Shown in pieces: positions 35,255 through 46,303 of a DNA stretch of 64,000 nt. Location of the stretch: assembly GCF_950295315.1 (NCBI RefSeq), contig NC_080175.1:83021566-83085565 (forward strand). Reading direction: 5' to 3'. How positions within the stretch are numbered: the stretch's first letter is position 1; each line of letters begins with the position of its first letter. A model generated the notes under the pieces. The model was not told where the DNA came from. It ran no database searches and saw only the letters and a list, made by a program, of their open reading frames with translations. Source of the DNA: Erinaceus europaeus (lineage: Eukaryota; Chordata; Mammalia; Eulipotyphla; Erinaceidae). The position numbers were made by a program, and so were the translations under genes.

Positions 35255-35640
35255 AAAGCACAGACTGCTGCTGAGGTTTCTTGCTCTTGTTCTCAGCAGA
35301 GGAGAAAGCAAACAAGGAACAATACAAATGCCTCCTGGGCTTTGGAAAGGCAGAACGCTACAAGTTTACCATAGCACAAGTCTAAGGGTAAAATTAAAAA
35401 ATCCAGTTGTTCTAAAGGGATGGGGGGAGGGATCAAATTGTCCTCCAAAAGGACTCTTCTCCATCCTCATGACCTACAGGTAGCAAATAACACTAGAGAA
35501 CACATTCCCATGTAGCCTCAATCTTGTTACTACCATGGCTTCAATACTTAAAGAGTACTATTTCAAGTCATTGCTTTGTAAATTCCTCAGCCTTTTATGG
35601 CTTCAATAGCTTGACCTACACATTCCTAAATACTTAAAAA
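35255..35640. other. Unique sequence
   Basis: No gene or repeat was recognised. Confidence 0.45.
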
Positions 35641-35880
35641 GGAGCCTGGGGCTGAGGAGATAGCATAATTGTTATGCAAACTGTCCCAGACTCAATCCTT
35701 GGAGCCACAGAAGCTACAGGTGAGTAAAGTTAAGTAAGTGAGTTAGTGGTAAGTGGTAAAGTTAAGTAAGTAAGTGAGTAAATAAAATAATAAAATAAAA
35801 TAAAGTAAAGTAAAATAAAATAAATAAAATAAAATGAAAAACATAAAATAAAATAAAATAAAATAAAGAGCAGCAACAAC
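35641..35880 (+). mobile_element. Degraded tRNA-derived SINE with (AAATA)n/(AAGT)n tail
   Basis: 'Gctgaggagatagcataattg' and 'cagactcaatcc' give the head of the 'gatagcataatgg' family. The rest is an expanded simple tail at about 35715-35868. Confidence 0.72.
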
Positions 35881-36149
35881 AAAACAGTCTATAACCTCTA
35901 AAGCAGATGTGCATTTAACTTTGAGTTTCCAGGACTGCTGCTTCAATATTTTTGTGGAATTTCTGTCTAGAACATGTTAGAAAAGAAATTTGTTTTTAAA
36001 ATGTTTTGAAAAATATCCTCACACACACACAAAAACTACTATGTACATAATTAAGGCATTTGTCTGCCAAAGAGTGAGTGTTTATTTCAGTCCTGCATGA
36101 ATTAGTACAAAGCAACTGTGATGTACAGAAGCAAGGGGGAAAAAACAAA

Positions 36150-36235
36150 CTTGAATATAACACTGGTTTGAGTCCAATACCACTTATTCCTAGTATGATC
36201 ATAGTAAGTTACTTAATCTCTTCTTTCTGCCTTTT
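36150..36235 (+). mobile_element. MIR fragment
   Basis: 'Tggtttgagtccaataccactta' followed by 'gtaagttacttaatctct' fits the core of the mammalian-wide MIR SINE. Confidence 0.5.
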
Positions 36236-36364
36236 TTATTGTAAATAGAAAAGGAGAGAGATAAAGAGAGAGAGAGAGAAACAATTAACAATTAATTAAT
36301 TGATTGACAATTAGCTATTATGCTCTGCTGGAAGATTTATTTATTAAAGTTGTAAACTATGGAG
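36236..36364. other. Low-complexity GA and TTAA-rich sequence
   Basis: A (GA)n run lies at about 36253-36280 between the two MIR-like pieces. Confidence 0.5.
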
Positions 36365-36500
36365 CAGAATAGGGGTCTTAAGTCAGACTTCCTGTGCTTG
36401 AAACCTTGACTCCCTCACTGAGTAGTCACGTGTTCTGGGTAGTTTCTTCAAGATTACTAGTACTACTATTGATTCATTTGTGAAATGTGAATGCTAACAA
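36365..36500 (+). mobile_element. MIR fragment
   Basis: 'Taagtcagacttcctgtgcttgaaacc' and 'tttgtgaaatgtgaatgctaac' follow the order of MIR in the forward sense. It is old and interrupted. Confidence 0.5.
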
Positions 36501-36796
36501 AAATATGATTCTTCTGCAGTATTTTGTAATCACTCGGTGATTACATAAAGAAATACATCAAATCATACCTAAACTATGGCAATATAACAATAGTGTGGAC
36601 TATTTTATAATTTGCTTCGCATGGCAATATACAGCAATCTAATGAATGAGGGTATAAGAGAGAAGAAAAGCACTGTGACTCAGACCTAACAAATTCATGA
36701 TGAATGGGAGCACTGATTATATTTTCTAAAAAGCAAATCAGTTGATATTTTGTCATTGGTTGGTATTTATTCTCACTATCATGATACGGAAGTTGA

Positions 36797-36985
36797 AACC
36801 TGTGGTGGTGCACCTGGTTAAGCACAGGTGTTACAAGGTGGGAGAATTCACATTTCAGCCTCAAGCCCTGTCAAGCTCAACCACATCCTCACAATTTCCT
36901 TACATCTCACCCTCTCGATCTCCCCCTTCCTTTCAATTTCTAGCTGTCTCTATCAAATAAATAAGGATGATTTATTTTTTAAAAA
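36797..36985 (+). mobile_element. tRNA-derived SINE, diverged
   Basis: The head 'ggtggtgcacctggttaagcac', 'cagcctcaagcc', a CT-rich body and 'tctatcaaataaataagg' identify the short subfamily in decayed form. Confidence 0.75.
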
Positions 36986-37184
36986 AGGGAAGTTAAAACC
37001 TCAAAATTTTAAGAAATTTTGAAATAGTGAGAATTAAAATTAAGACTCTAAATTCTAACCTAAGTGTAAGTGTAACATATTTCTTCAAATAATTCATGCT
37101 ATATAAATTACATAATTCAGAATTTATCATTTATTTCATAATAGTATTTTAAGAAATAAACGAGTTAACATTTGCTTTAAAAAA

Positions 37185-37380
37185 AAAAGAAGCTGTGACA
37201 CACTTGGTTAAGCTCACATGGATCCAGGTTGGAGCCCCCATCCCCACCTGCAGGGAGAAAGCTTCATGAGTGGTGAAGCAGTGCTTCAGGTGTCTCTCTG
37301 GCTCTCTCACTCTTTACCTCCCTTTCCCCCCTCGATTTCTGACTGTATCCAGCTAATAAATAAAGATTAAAAAAAAAAAC
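37185..37380 (+). mobile_element. tRNA-derived SINE (short subfamily)
   Basis: 'Gctgtgacacacttggttaagc', 'tccccacctgcagggag', 'gtggtgaagcagtgcttcagg' and an 'aataaataaagatt' A-tail. Confidence 0.85.
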
Positions 37381-39724
37381 TTTTTGAGAACTGTTGGGTA
37401 TGGAGTAATCTAAGGTTTTATATCCTATGAGAAAGTCTATTGTGTTTTCAGGAAAGTCATAATGTTTTTTTCTGGTTCTTTCATGCAAAAATGTGTTCAA
37501 GAACTCAATGTATTGTCAAGTCCTACCTGACATCATATTTTAAGAGGTTGTGTAGTTTAGGTATTAGGTATAATATGTGATATCACAGTCAGGACTATCT
37601 AAAACTCTGTCCTAATTTGGAAAAGAATTCAGACGAATAATAGTTTAAAGTGAATTACATGAATCTGGTTTTCTGGACAGGCTTAGCCATAGGTAATCAA
37701 ATAGAGAAATAAGAGGAATGTTATATGTTCTCTGTAATGCAGATAGATGAATATTCTTTCTCTCCCTAAACCAAAATAAACATGTTCCTTTAAACTCATG
37801 CTAATGTACAATGAATGAAAAAATAAATTTATATCAAGAAATAAAAAGTATCTGGAAAAATAAGTAAAAATGATCTTGCATGTAAGTGTTAGCATTACAG
37901 TCTTGAGCAATGTGAAAGGAGATATTAGATATTAGTGGAGAGAGGATATCATGTACTAAATTGAAATTCAATTAACTGCAAATGTGTTTAATTTATTAGC
38001 AAGTGTCAAGGAACTCTTTAGTTAGTACATAATATGAACCTGAAAAACTTCTGGGCTTAGGATTTTAATATACATTTTACTTTCTATAGATACAAAAACC
38101 TTCTATAAAATTTACAGTATGAGAAACTATTCCTAATAAATCTAGTATCAAGAATTATTGAGTGCAAATTAACTATACACAGTTTGCAAATGGTATAATT
38201 AGTTTTTAATTAATAATATACTTAACCTTTTAGAAAATAGTTGAGACTTCTTTATTGCCGAATCACACGAGAGACAAGTAGGATTTATTCTTCAGTATCT
38301 GTACCAGGTGGCAAGTAGTCTGAATGATTAGGTGTCACATTTATTCTTCCTGAAGTGTAAATATTTTCCCTACCAGTTTTAAGAAATTTAAATTTATCTT
38401 AAAAGGATTAACCAGTTTTGATATCAAAGAAAACTAAACCAATTTCAGAATTATGAAACAACTGAAAATGCTATTTTTCTGATGAATAAGAAAAACCTCA
38501 TTTAGCTAGTAAATTCAGAGTTTATGAGTTTTTCAGACGGTAACCACATCATCAAGTATAGTTCAAACTTATCAGATTTTCAACATTGAAGTGGGGTTGT
38601 CTGTATTTCTAGGTTTCCCCAGAAATACATGTGAAGTTTGATTAGCTTGCTATGTTAGTATTAAAGTGATTCTGACTGTTATATATACATCTTTAAGACT
38701 ACAAACAATTAACAGTGAGTGTTCTTTTCTTTAGGAGACCATATGAGAGTTCGAAAAAACAGTATACAGTTTCATCACAAAAGAATAAAACCACAAGCCT
38801 AAGGGGAAAAGAGAGAGAAGTCTTTTATAGAAATTTTGTTTCTTTCCTCTAATTTAACATTTTAATCCTTGTTATTCAGTCTGCATTATTTTAAAAAGCT
38901 GCACCTTCATTAGTTTTGAAATTCTATTTACACATCCTTCCATCTTCCTAACAATGTAAAATGGATTTAATTTTGTCTAGCTTCTAATTTGAAGTCCTCA
39001 GTGCCTAAAGCAAAATCTTTGCCCAGATTTTCCATGAGATGAGTCAACAGCCCTCTCAGATAACGTCAATGTGGATAAAAGCATTGTCTGTGGTTCACAA
39101 GAAAAAGAAACCAAACACATAAAGTTAGAAAAGTACTGAGTTTTAACACTGGCTTTTGTGAAAACATTACAGTGCTCAAGAAAAAGCTGGTTTTTCAGGA
39201 GTTAAATGTATAAAATGTGGAAATCCTGACCAATTTTTTTTTATTGTTCGTAGAAATAATTTTTTCAAGTGTGTCCTTTGTGCATCAGATTTATTATTCA
39301 AACCACTAAAAGTCTTCTTGTCTTAGTTTGGGTATTTTATAAAATGTTATTTAAATTATGACTTGAACTAAAGTAGTTGCCATGTATTCTGGAGGTTGAT
39401 ATTTTTTTAGTTATTCTTCATAGCTAAAGAATTACATATTGCCTCATATTATTCTAAAATAAATGTAGCACCTTGTATAAAAATGACTAGGCAGAGTAAT
39501 CATTAAGTCTCTTTTCTACTAAAGCCACATGGAATAATAAATTGTAACAAAAAGAAAATGTGCTGAGTTTATGTTTCATATTTTATCCAAGTCTTCAGAG
39601 TGCGCAAATTCTAAACTCCAGAAAAGAAGTAGGGTGTAATGTTTTGATTTAGTAGGTTGTACAGAGATACATTTTACATGAATTTTGTGGATTTGGAAAA
39701 AATCCTTTAATTCTCTGGTTATAA
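37381..39724. other. Long unique AT-rich stretch
   Basis: About 2.3 kb with no recognised repeat, ORF of merit or RNA gene. It is the largest repeat-poor block and is not obviously derived from anything else here. Confidence 0.45.
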
Positions 39725-39835
39725 TTCTGGTGTTTATTGTTGGGAAGGTAGGACACTGAAACTCAGGGATAAATGCGGTGTGGAACTATAAACTGTGCTC
39801 TTATAATCTTCTAAATCACTATTAAAGCACTAATA
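39725..39835 (+). mobile_element. Ancient L1 3' end
   Basis: 'Gtgtggaactataaactgtgctc' and 'ctaaatcactattaaagcactaat' parallel the 3' ends at 8355-8425 and 5265-5295. Confidence 0.55.
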
Positions 39836-39936
39836 ACAACAATTACACAGCACTAATGAAAACAATTTTAAAATTAAGTCACAGAGAAACTATTGAAATC
39901 CAAGAATGGTCAGTGTCTTAAAAATATTTCAGAGAA

Positions 39937-41605
39937 CATAGGAGTACACACCTCTTTTTGGTTTGGTGTTACGGAGTCCTTGGGGTGTGTACTCCTATGT
40001 TCATAGCAGCACAATTCATAATAGCTAAAACCTGGAAGCAACCCAGGTGCCCAACAACAGATGAGTGGCTGAGAAAGCTGTGGTATATATACACAATGTT
40101 ATACTATGCAGCTATCAAGAACAATGAACCCACCTTCTCTGACCCATCTTGGACAGTGCTAGAAGGAATTATGTTAAGTCAGCTAAGTCAGAAAGATAAA
40201 GATGAGTATGGGATGATCCCACTCATCAACAGAAGTTGAGTAAGAAGATCTGAAAGGGAAACTAAAAGCAGGATCTGACCAAATTGTAAGTAGGGTATCA
40301 AAGTAAAAACCCTGTGGTGAGGGGTAGACATGTAGCTTCCTGGGCCAGTGGGGGAGGGGGGGAGTGGGTGGGAGGGATGGGTCACAGTCTTTTGGTGGTG
40401 GGGATGGTGTTTATGTACACTCCTAGTAAAATGTAGTCATATAAATCACTAGTTAATTAATATGAGAGGGGGAAAATTAACTGTTAAGTTTTTCAAAACA
40501 CAAACTGAATCTTTTTAATATATAGGCTGTGTAATTGATATGCAGACTCTCTCAAAAGCCTAGACCAAGTAGGTCAGAAGCAACCAATAGCACAGCTATA
40601 TACAAGGTACTGGGTACTGTACAGCAAACCCTAACAAAAGGACTTTTCAAAGTTAACCCAATTACCAAATAATGTGATGATAACATTAACTATCGATTGT
40701 CTTTTTGAACCCTAAGACAGCAGGAACCTCACATCTCCACTATAGAGCCTATATTTCCCCCAGTCCTGGAACCTTAGGATAGGGCCCACTTTCCCATATG
40801 CCTCTCCCAATCCATATCAAATAATATTGCATCTGCCGATCACAACCTAACCAACACAACGATTGCCACCTCAGCATGCTTCACTTCAGACTGTGTCGGA
40901 GACTTCAGGTGTAGAATGACAACCCTTCAGCTTCATTACTCGGGTGAGACCTTTCCTTTCATAGTATACTCTAATTCCATCTCAGGTGGTTCACTTTCTA
41001 ACAAAGTCCCAAAACCTAGATATACACCAGTTTCTGTGAGAGAGAGCATATGTTCACAAGTATCCATAAACTACTGCAAAATATATACCTGAAAGCAGAA
41101 GTACACTAGACTTTTCAGTGAGTACTCCCCTAACACTTCCTCTCCACTATTCCAAGCTTTGGGTCCATGATTGCTCCACAATTTGTTTGGCTGTGTATGT
41201 TAACTCTCTTTTCAATCACCAGGTTCCAGATGCCATCAGAATGCCAGCCAGGCTTCCCTGGACTGAAGACCCCACCAATGTGTCCTGGAGCTCCGCTTCC
41301 CCAGAGACCCACCCTACTAGGGAAAGAGAGAGGCAGACTGGGAGTATGGACCGACCAGTCAACGTCCATGTTCAGCGGGGAAGCAATTACAGAAGCCAGA
41401 CCTTCTACCTTCTGCAACCCAGAAGGACCCTGGGTCCATGCTCCCAGAGGGATAGAGAATGGGAAAACTATCAGGGGAGGGGATGGGATATGGAGATTGG
41501 GTGTTGGGAATTGTGTGGAGTTGTACCCCTCCTACCCTATAGTTTTGTTAATTAATCTTTTCTTAAATAAATAAAAAAAAAGATGGGATAAATAAAAAAA
41601 TTAAT
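39937..41605 (+). mobile_element. Young L1 insertion, twin-primed with short inversion
   Basis: The first about 50 bp (39937-39986) are the reverse complement of an ORF2 stretch that overlaps the start of the sense part. The sense part then runs from 'gtgtgtactcctatgttc' through the ORF2 end, the G-rich run (40350-40380), the 3' UTR and the A-rich tail. A perfect 16-bp duplication AAAATATTTCAGAGAA flanks it (39921-39936 and 41606-41621), so it is fairly recent. Inverted and sense copies of about 18-20 bp form a hairpin at the 5' end. Confidence 0.93.
39986..40239 (+). pseudogene. C-terminal ORF2 fragment of the twin-primed L1
   Basis: Open reading codes for the last about 84 residues of ORF2p, ending in 'DKDEYGMIPLINRS' and TGA at 40237-40239. 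This copy shows the ancestral C-terminus that L1-B lacks. It has no promoter or start of its own. Confidence 0.85.
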
Positions 41606-41621
41606 AAAATATTTCAGAGAA

Positions 41622-41998
41622 AATCAAACAGTTCTGTTTAAAATATTGGGGTAACGTTTAGTCATTTTTACAAAGAGGGAGAAACAAGATGAAATCATAG
41701 GAGCAAGGAGAATGACAAAGTGAATTGAAAGAGGGAGATTCAGTGACATACACAGACTATTTTTGCTCCACCTCACCTCACCTTAAACTTATTTGTGGAA
41801 ATGTAATTGGTGAGGGAGAGTTTGGAGAGTGATTGCATAAAGGTGAAGCCTTATGTATGAAATGTGCACACTTTGAGGAGACAACAGAATGAAAGACTGA
41901 AAAAAACCAAGGAATAAATTCAAATAAGGATAAAATAATAATAAGTGTGTGGTCCTAGGAAAACTTTAAATCTTAATTACAAGGTTGTTATGAGTATA
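41622..41998. other. Unique sequence
   Basis: No recognised feature. Confidence 0.45.
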
Positions 41999-42010
41999 AA
42001 AATAAGTCAG

Positions 42011-42387
42011 GGGGTCGGGCGGTGGCGCAGTGGGTTAAGCACACGTGGCGCAAGGCTCAGGGACCTGCGTAAGGATCCCGGTTCGAGCCCCCGGCTCCCC
42101 ACCTGCAGGGGAGTCGCTTCACGGGCGGTGAAGCAGGTCTGCAGGTGTCTGTCTTTCTCTCCCCTCTCTCTCTGTCTTCCCCTCCTCTCTCCATTTCTCT
42201 CTGTCCTATCTAACAACAAAGTAACGTCAACAATGGCAATAATAACCGCAACGAGGCTGCAACAACTAGGGCAACAAAAGGGGGAAAAATGGCCTCCAGG
42301 AGCAGTGGATTCATGGTGCAGGCATCGAGCCCAGCAATAACCCTGGAGGAAAAAAAAAAAAAAAGATAAAAAAATAAATAAATAAAT
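42011..42387 (+). mobile_element. Young full-length tRNA-derived SINE, long subfamily
   Basis: This is the best-preserved SINE here and is CpG-rich. The tRNA-like head has a box A-like 'tggcgcagtgggttaagc' and a box B GGTTCGAGCCC. It is followed by 'ccccacctgcaggggagtcg', a CT-rich body, an (AAC)n zone, the 3' module bounded by CCTCCAGG (42293-42300) and CCTGGAGG (42342-42349), and an A-tail. A perfect 12-bp duplication AAAATAAGTCAG lies at 41999-42010 and 42388-42399. Transcription would be by Pol III from the internal boxes, with L1 supplying the reverse transcriptase. Confidence 0.94.
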
Positions 42388-42399
42388 AAAATAAGTCAG

Positions 42400-42742
42400 A
42401 TTTATTAAGAGTTTCACATCTCATGTTCACAATAAATTGTTGAAAAGACTACTGTTTAATTTTAAAACACTTTACAATTTAGATAATCAACAAAGACTTG
42501 CTGACAATGTGTTAATTGTATCAGATTTCTATTATTACTGGAACAAATGTCATGATTCATGACTCCTCCTTTCAAGTTCAAAGCAAGCAGCAAGCATTGT
42601 TACATCATCGTTAAGTCTTCTTAGTTAAAATTCTCTGAGATTCTGATATTAACTTCAAAAGAACCACCAATAATAAATACTCGTGGAATCAGATTACATT
42701 TACCTGAAAAAAAAAACCATGCTAATCTTTATGTCTCAAGTC
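42400..42742. other. Unique sequence
   Basis: No recognised feature. Confidence 0.45.
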
Positions 42743-42905
42743 CATATTTAAGAAAAGATTTATTCATTAACATGAGAGAGAGAGAAGCAGGGAGAGAAAG
42801 AGAGGAGTGAGCACTAAAGCAAAAAAAAAAAAAAAAAAGAATTGAATTTGGAACTTTATACTCCCAAGTCCAATACATTAGCCACCATGAAATTTCCTGA
42901 GCTGC
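42743..42905 (-). mobile_element. Degraded SINE, minus strand
   Basis: An A/T tail 'aagatttattcattaacatgagag' and GA-rich body precede a diverged head ('ggcagctcaggaaatttcatgg'). An internal A-run has expanded at 42821-42838. Confidence 0.55.
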
Positions 42906-42909
42906 CACA

Positions 42910-43055
42910 TTTATTGAATTTTTTAAAAAGTACTTATTTATTGAGAGAGGAAACCCTGAGACCATTGCACTAGCTCCAATATACTTTATTTGTACCATGG
43001 CCTGCCTTCATACAAATTCTGTGTTCTAGCCACTGATCCACCCCACTTCATAGCT
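42910..43055 (-). mobile_element. Degraded SINE, minus strand
   Basis: A second tail-like 'acttatttattgagagagg' is followed by 'gtaccatggcctgccttc' and 'agccactgatccacc'. It resembles an old tRNA-like SINE of uncertain family. Confidence 0.4.
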
Positions 43056-43339
43056 TCTCATTGTCTACTCCCTCCCATCAGATTGTAATATCTATTCTGT
43101 ACCATCATTTCTATAAACCTCAACAAAATTTTCAGAGACTGACAAAATCCCATTCTCTATTCCAGACTTTAATTTCATAATATCAATGCTCATGTAAAAA
43201 TTTTTAACCCAATTTTTCAATAAAAAAGACATGTTTTTAGACCAAGATGGATTTCTCATCTGCTCATGGGAATATATACACTAGAAATCAAATGGAGTAA
43301 CTTAATTTAAAACAACAAAATAAAAGGATGGGATTGCTG

Positions 43340-43670
43340 GGTATAAATGTTTTCTACGCTTGTTCTATCAAAATACCACTAACTGCTTAACTTGGCACAA
43401 CGGGAATTTTTCCTCACCATTTAGGATAAAGTAAATCTGAAACTCAAATGCTGTAGTATTAAGAGTTGACTCCGGGTGGGTGTAAGAAATATGTATCTCA
43501 TCTAGTTTCTGGTGGATTTTCTAACTGTCCTTGATATATATCACTCCAGTCATCATCTTCACATGACATTCTTTTCCTTTGTGTATCTGTCCCTAAAATT
43601 TTCTCTTTTATAAGGATGAAGTTCATTTTGTATTAAAATCTACTCTAAAACTTCACTTGATTACCAGTAG
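43340..43670 (-). mobile_element. Ancient MaLR-like LTR fragment
   Basis: On the + strand 'ccagtcatcatcttcacatgacattc', 'tgtgtatctgtccctaaaattttctcttttataagg' and 'aacttcacttgattacc' are the antisense of the family seen at 10445-10740. It is strongly decayed and non-coding. Confidence 0.5.
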
Positions 43671-43818
43671 AGGGTCATCATAGAAACACAGAAATTTTGA
43701 GATGATACTGTTAAACTCATAACACTCAGTATTAAATACTGGCTTTAATATATATTCAGATGCCTACTGGCATCATTGCTTTATAGGTCACAATGTCTAG
43801 GATATAAGAGTAAAACTC

Positions 43819-44092
43819 TGGGAGTCGGGTGGTGGCCAGCAGGTTAAGCGCACATGGCGCAAAGCACATGGCGCAAAGCACAAGGACCAGCCTGAGGATT
43901 CCCTTCCAGCCCCTGCCTCCCCACTTGCAGGGAGGAGTCGCTTCATAAGAGGTAAAGCAGGTCTGCAGGTGTCTGTCTTTCCCCCCTCTCTGTCTTCCCC
44001 TCCTCTCTCCATTTCTCTCTGTCCTATCCAACAACAACGACATCAATAATCACAACAATGGCAACAAAAGGGAAAATAAATAATTAATGTAA
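43819..44092 (+). mobile_element. tRNA-derived SINE (long-body subfamily)
   Basis: The head 'gggagtcgggtggtgg', box B-like 'ttccagcccc', centre, CT-rich body and (AAC)n zone are present; the 3' stem module is missing. A 17-bp unit 'gcgcaaagcacatg' near 43857-43880 is duplicated in tandem. Confidence 0.88.
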
Positions 44093-44282
44093 AAAAAATT
44101 TTTTAGGTGAAACTTCACTGTGTGAGTTGGAATCCTCATATAGCAAAATGGGTATACACAATAGAAGAAAATATTTTAAAGCCATAATACTTCAAACAGG
44201 GAATTTTATTTTGTAGATTCTATTAGTACTCAACCATTTGAAAATTGCAAACTATCAATTTTGCATTTATTACTTACATTTT
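44093..44282. other. Unique sequence
   Basis: No recognised feature. Confidence 0.4.
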
Positions 44283-44569
44283 TTAACTTTTTATTTATTT
44301 ATTCATTCCCTTTTGTTGCCCTTGTTGTTGTAGTTATTATTATTGTTGTTATTGATGTTATCATTGTTCGATAGGACAGAGAGAAATCGAGAAAGGAGGG
44401 GAAGACAGAGAAGAGGAAAGAAAGATAGACACCTGCAGACCTGATTCACCACTTGTGAAGCGACTCCCCTCCAGGTGACAAGCCAGGGGCTTGAACTGGG
44501 ATCTTTACACCAGTCCTTGCCCTTTGTGCCACCTGCACTTAACCTGCTGTGCTACCGCCTGACTCCCTA
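44283..44569 (-). mobile_element. tRNA-derived SINE (long-body subfamily)
   Basis: This minus-strand copy has the normal order of parts and ends at 'gggagtcaggcggtagcac'. The repeated 'cacttacat/acttacat' at both flanks may be a short target duplication. Confidence 0.87.
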
Positions 44570-44754
44570 TCACTTACATCTTAAATTCACAGTTGTGTAA
44601 AAGATGTACTATAAGATAGAGAATCTATGTTTAGTAGACAATCAGTAATATGAAAGAAAGCACAAAATACTGAACCAGTATTTTTCAAATTACCAATAAA
44701 TGATTTCAAATTTTCAATAATTTAAAATATTCATTTAAAAGACTATTTTATATA

Positions 44755-44915
44755 TTTTATATTATATTTACTTATTTTCATAAGATAGAGGAGAGAGAGA
44801 GATCAGAATACTGCTCATCTCTGTCACATGATAATGATAGGTATTAAACACTTAACCTCTGAGATCTCAGGCACATAATCTAGTGTATAACTGTGTTCTA
44901 TCTCCCCAGTTAAAT
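44755..44915 (-). mobile_element. Degraded tRNA-derived SINE
   Basis: Tail-like 'tttacttattttcataagatag', GA-rich body, then 'ctggggagatagaacacagtt' on the minus strand suggest an old member of the 'gatccgggaggtag' group. Confidence 0.5.
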
Positions 44916-45660
44916 AATTTAAAAAATAATCTTGCATGGGTAAAAGACCATCTTTAATATAAGAAATGCCAGATTTTGATAAAATAGAATGCAACAAACT
45001 TGTTGACATGGACTCATACTGCATTTTGTAAGTTACCTTTAAGAAATTATCAATTGTCTGTTCTTTGTGTAATGTTAAATATCCTCAATTATCTAAAGGT
45101 ACCTTTAAATATGTTTTTCTTTTTGTAATTACACATTTGTGTGAGGCCAGATTTTCTCCACACACTTCAACAAGAACAACATGTTGCAACAGATTGAATG
45201 TAAACCATGCATGAGAATTTTTGTTTCCTTTTCAGCCAAGTAGTAAGGATTTGGAAAACTGTAAAACATTAACTGTCATAAAATAGCTATTTTCAATAAA
45301 TAAAATTAGTTATATTAAAATTCAGTGAGTTTACTGGCATTCATTTTAAATTCATTTATAGATGTGTGAAACATTCCCATTTCACTGTTAAGTGCAATAG
45401 GTACATAACCATATAAAACTAAATCTCTTTAGAGTTCACATCAAGTTAATGGGGTTCAAAGACTAAAATTATTAAGACCTAGTACTCTGGTATACTGTGT
45501 AGCCTCATGTAACATTGTCAATAGATTTTTATAAACTATGACTTTGACATATAAAAAAGCAATTTCACCATAAAATAGTAGATATATCCTTACAACATGG
45601 TTCTGATACCAAAATGCACCAAACTGTTAAAGACGCCCCCAAAACTGTTTTTTTGTTTTG
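44916..45660. other. Unique sequence
   Basis: No recognised feature apart from the (GTTTT)n run beginning near 45645. Confidence 0.45.
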
Positions 45661-45673
45661 TCTTGTTTTGTTT

Positions 45674-46159
45674 TGTTGTCGGGTTGAGTGGTGGGAGAGA
45701 GAAGAGACCAGGAACTCGTGGTGGCATTGGTAATATAATTCTTTATTGATGTGGGAGCCCCAAAGTTGGGTACGAGCACAGCGGGTGTAGGCCACATGGA
45801 GCTAGCAAAATGGCCGCCTCCTGCTATGCTCACCAGCCCTTTCCAGGCCTTCTCCAGGTCAGGACACGGAAGAGAAAGAGAGAAAGAGAGAGAGCGAAAG
45901 CGGAAACAGGAGTGACTTTTATAGGAGAATTCCGGAAGTGGCAAGTTGGGATGGAACTGGCTAGAAAAGGGGGTGGAGAAAGGCAAAAGGCATGCTGGGA
46001 AGGTGGAAGTGTCCTTAGCAACTGTTGCAATGGTTTTAACTGAATTAGCAATACTCTGAGGGGATAATGTGGTGGGAATCTGTAAATAATACTTGCATGG
46101 AAATACAGTGGTTTGTGGGCCCTGCCAATGTTCAACCACATCTGTACAATTTCCCAACA
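45674..46159 (-). mobile_element. Solo endogenous-retrovirus LTR (486 bp)
   Basis: On the minus strand the block starts TGTTGGGAAATTG and ends CCCGACAACA, the TG...CA ends expected of an LTR. A TATA box CTATAAAAG lies at 45914-45924 and a polyadenylation signal AATAAA at 45742-45747, in the right order and spacing for U3-R. It is GC-richer than its flanks. (GTTTT)n sequence on both sides hides any target duplication. No internal retroviral sequence is attached, so it is probably a recombined solo LTR. Family not identified. Confidence 0.78.
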
Positions 46160-46303
46160 TTTTGTTTTGTTTTGTTTTTTTATTTTGTTTTGACCAGAGC
46201 ACTGCTCAGTTCTCACTGATGGGACTGAATCTGGGACTTCAGAGTCTTAGACAGGAGAGTCTCTTTGCATAATAATTATGCTATCTACCCTAGCCACCAC
46301 TCC
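46160..46303 (-). mobile_element. tRNA-derived SINE ('gatagcataattattatgc' type)
   Basis: Minus-strand copy: 'gctagggtagatagcataatt', 'gattcagtccc' and 'gagaactgagcagtgctctggtc', with a (CAAAA)n tail that abuts the LTR. Confidence 0.82.

Noticed and set aside
41118..41574. Two overlapping 135-145 codon ORFs, also at 60164-60650 and 31261-31720
   Set aside because: They recur because they lie in the same L1 3' UTR; frames differ between copies and no conserved start or stop is maintained.
42011..42085. Possible tRNA gene (A and B boxes)
   Set aside because: It is the head of a SINE, followed by SINE body and flanked by a target duplication; no tRNA cloverleaf 3' half.
45627..46216. 128- and 191-codon minus-strand ORFs
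   Set aside because: They run across an LTR and its (GTTTT)n flanks and have no protein family features.
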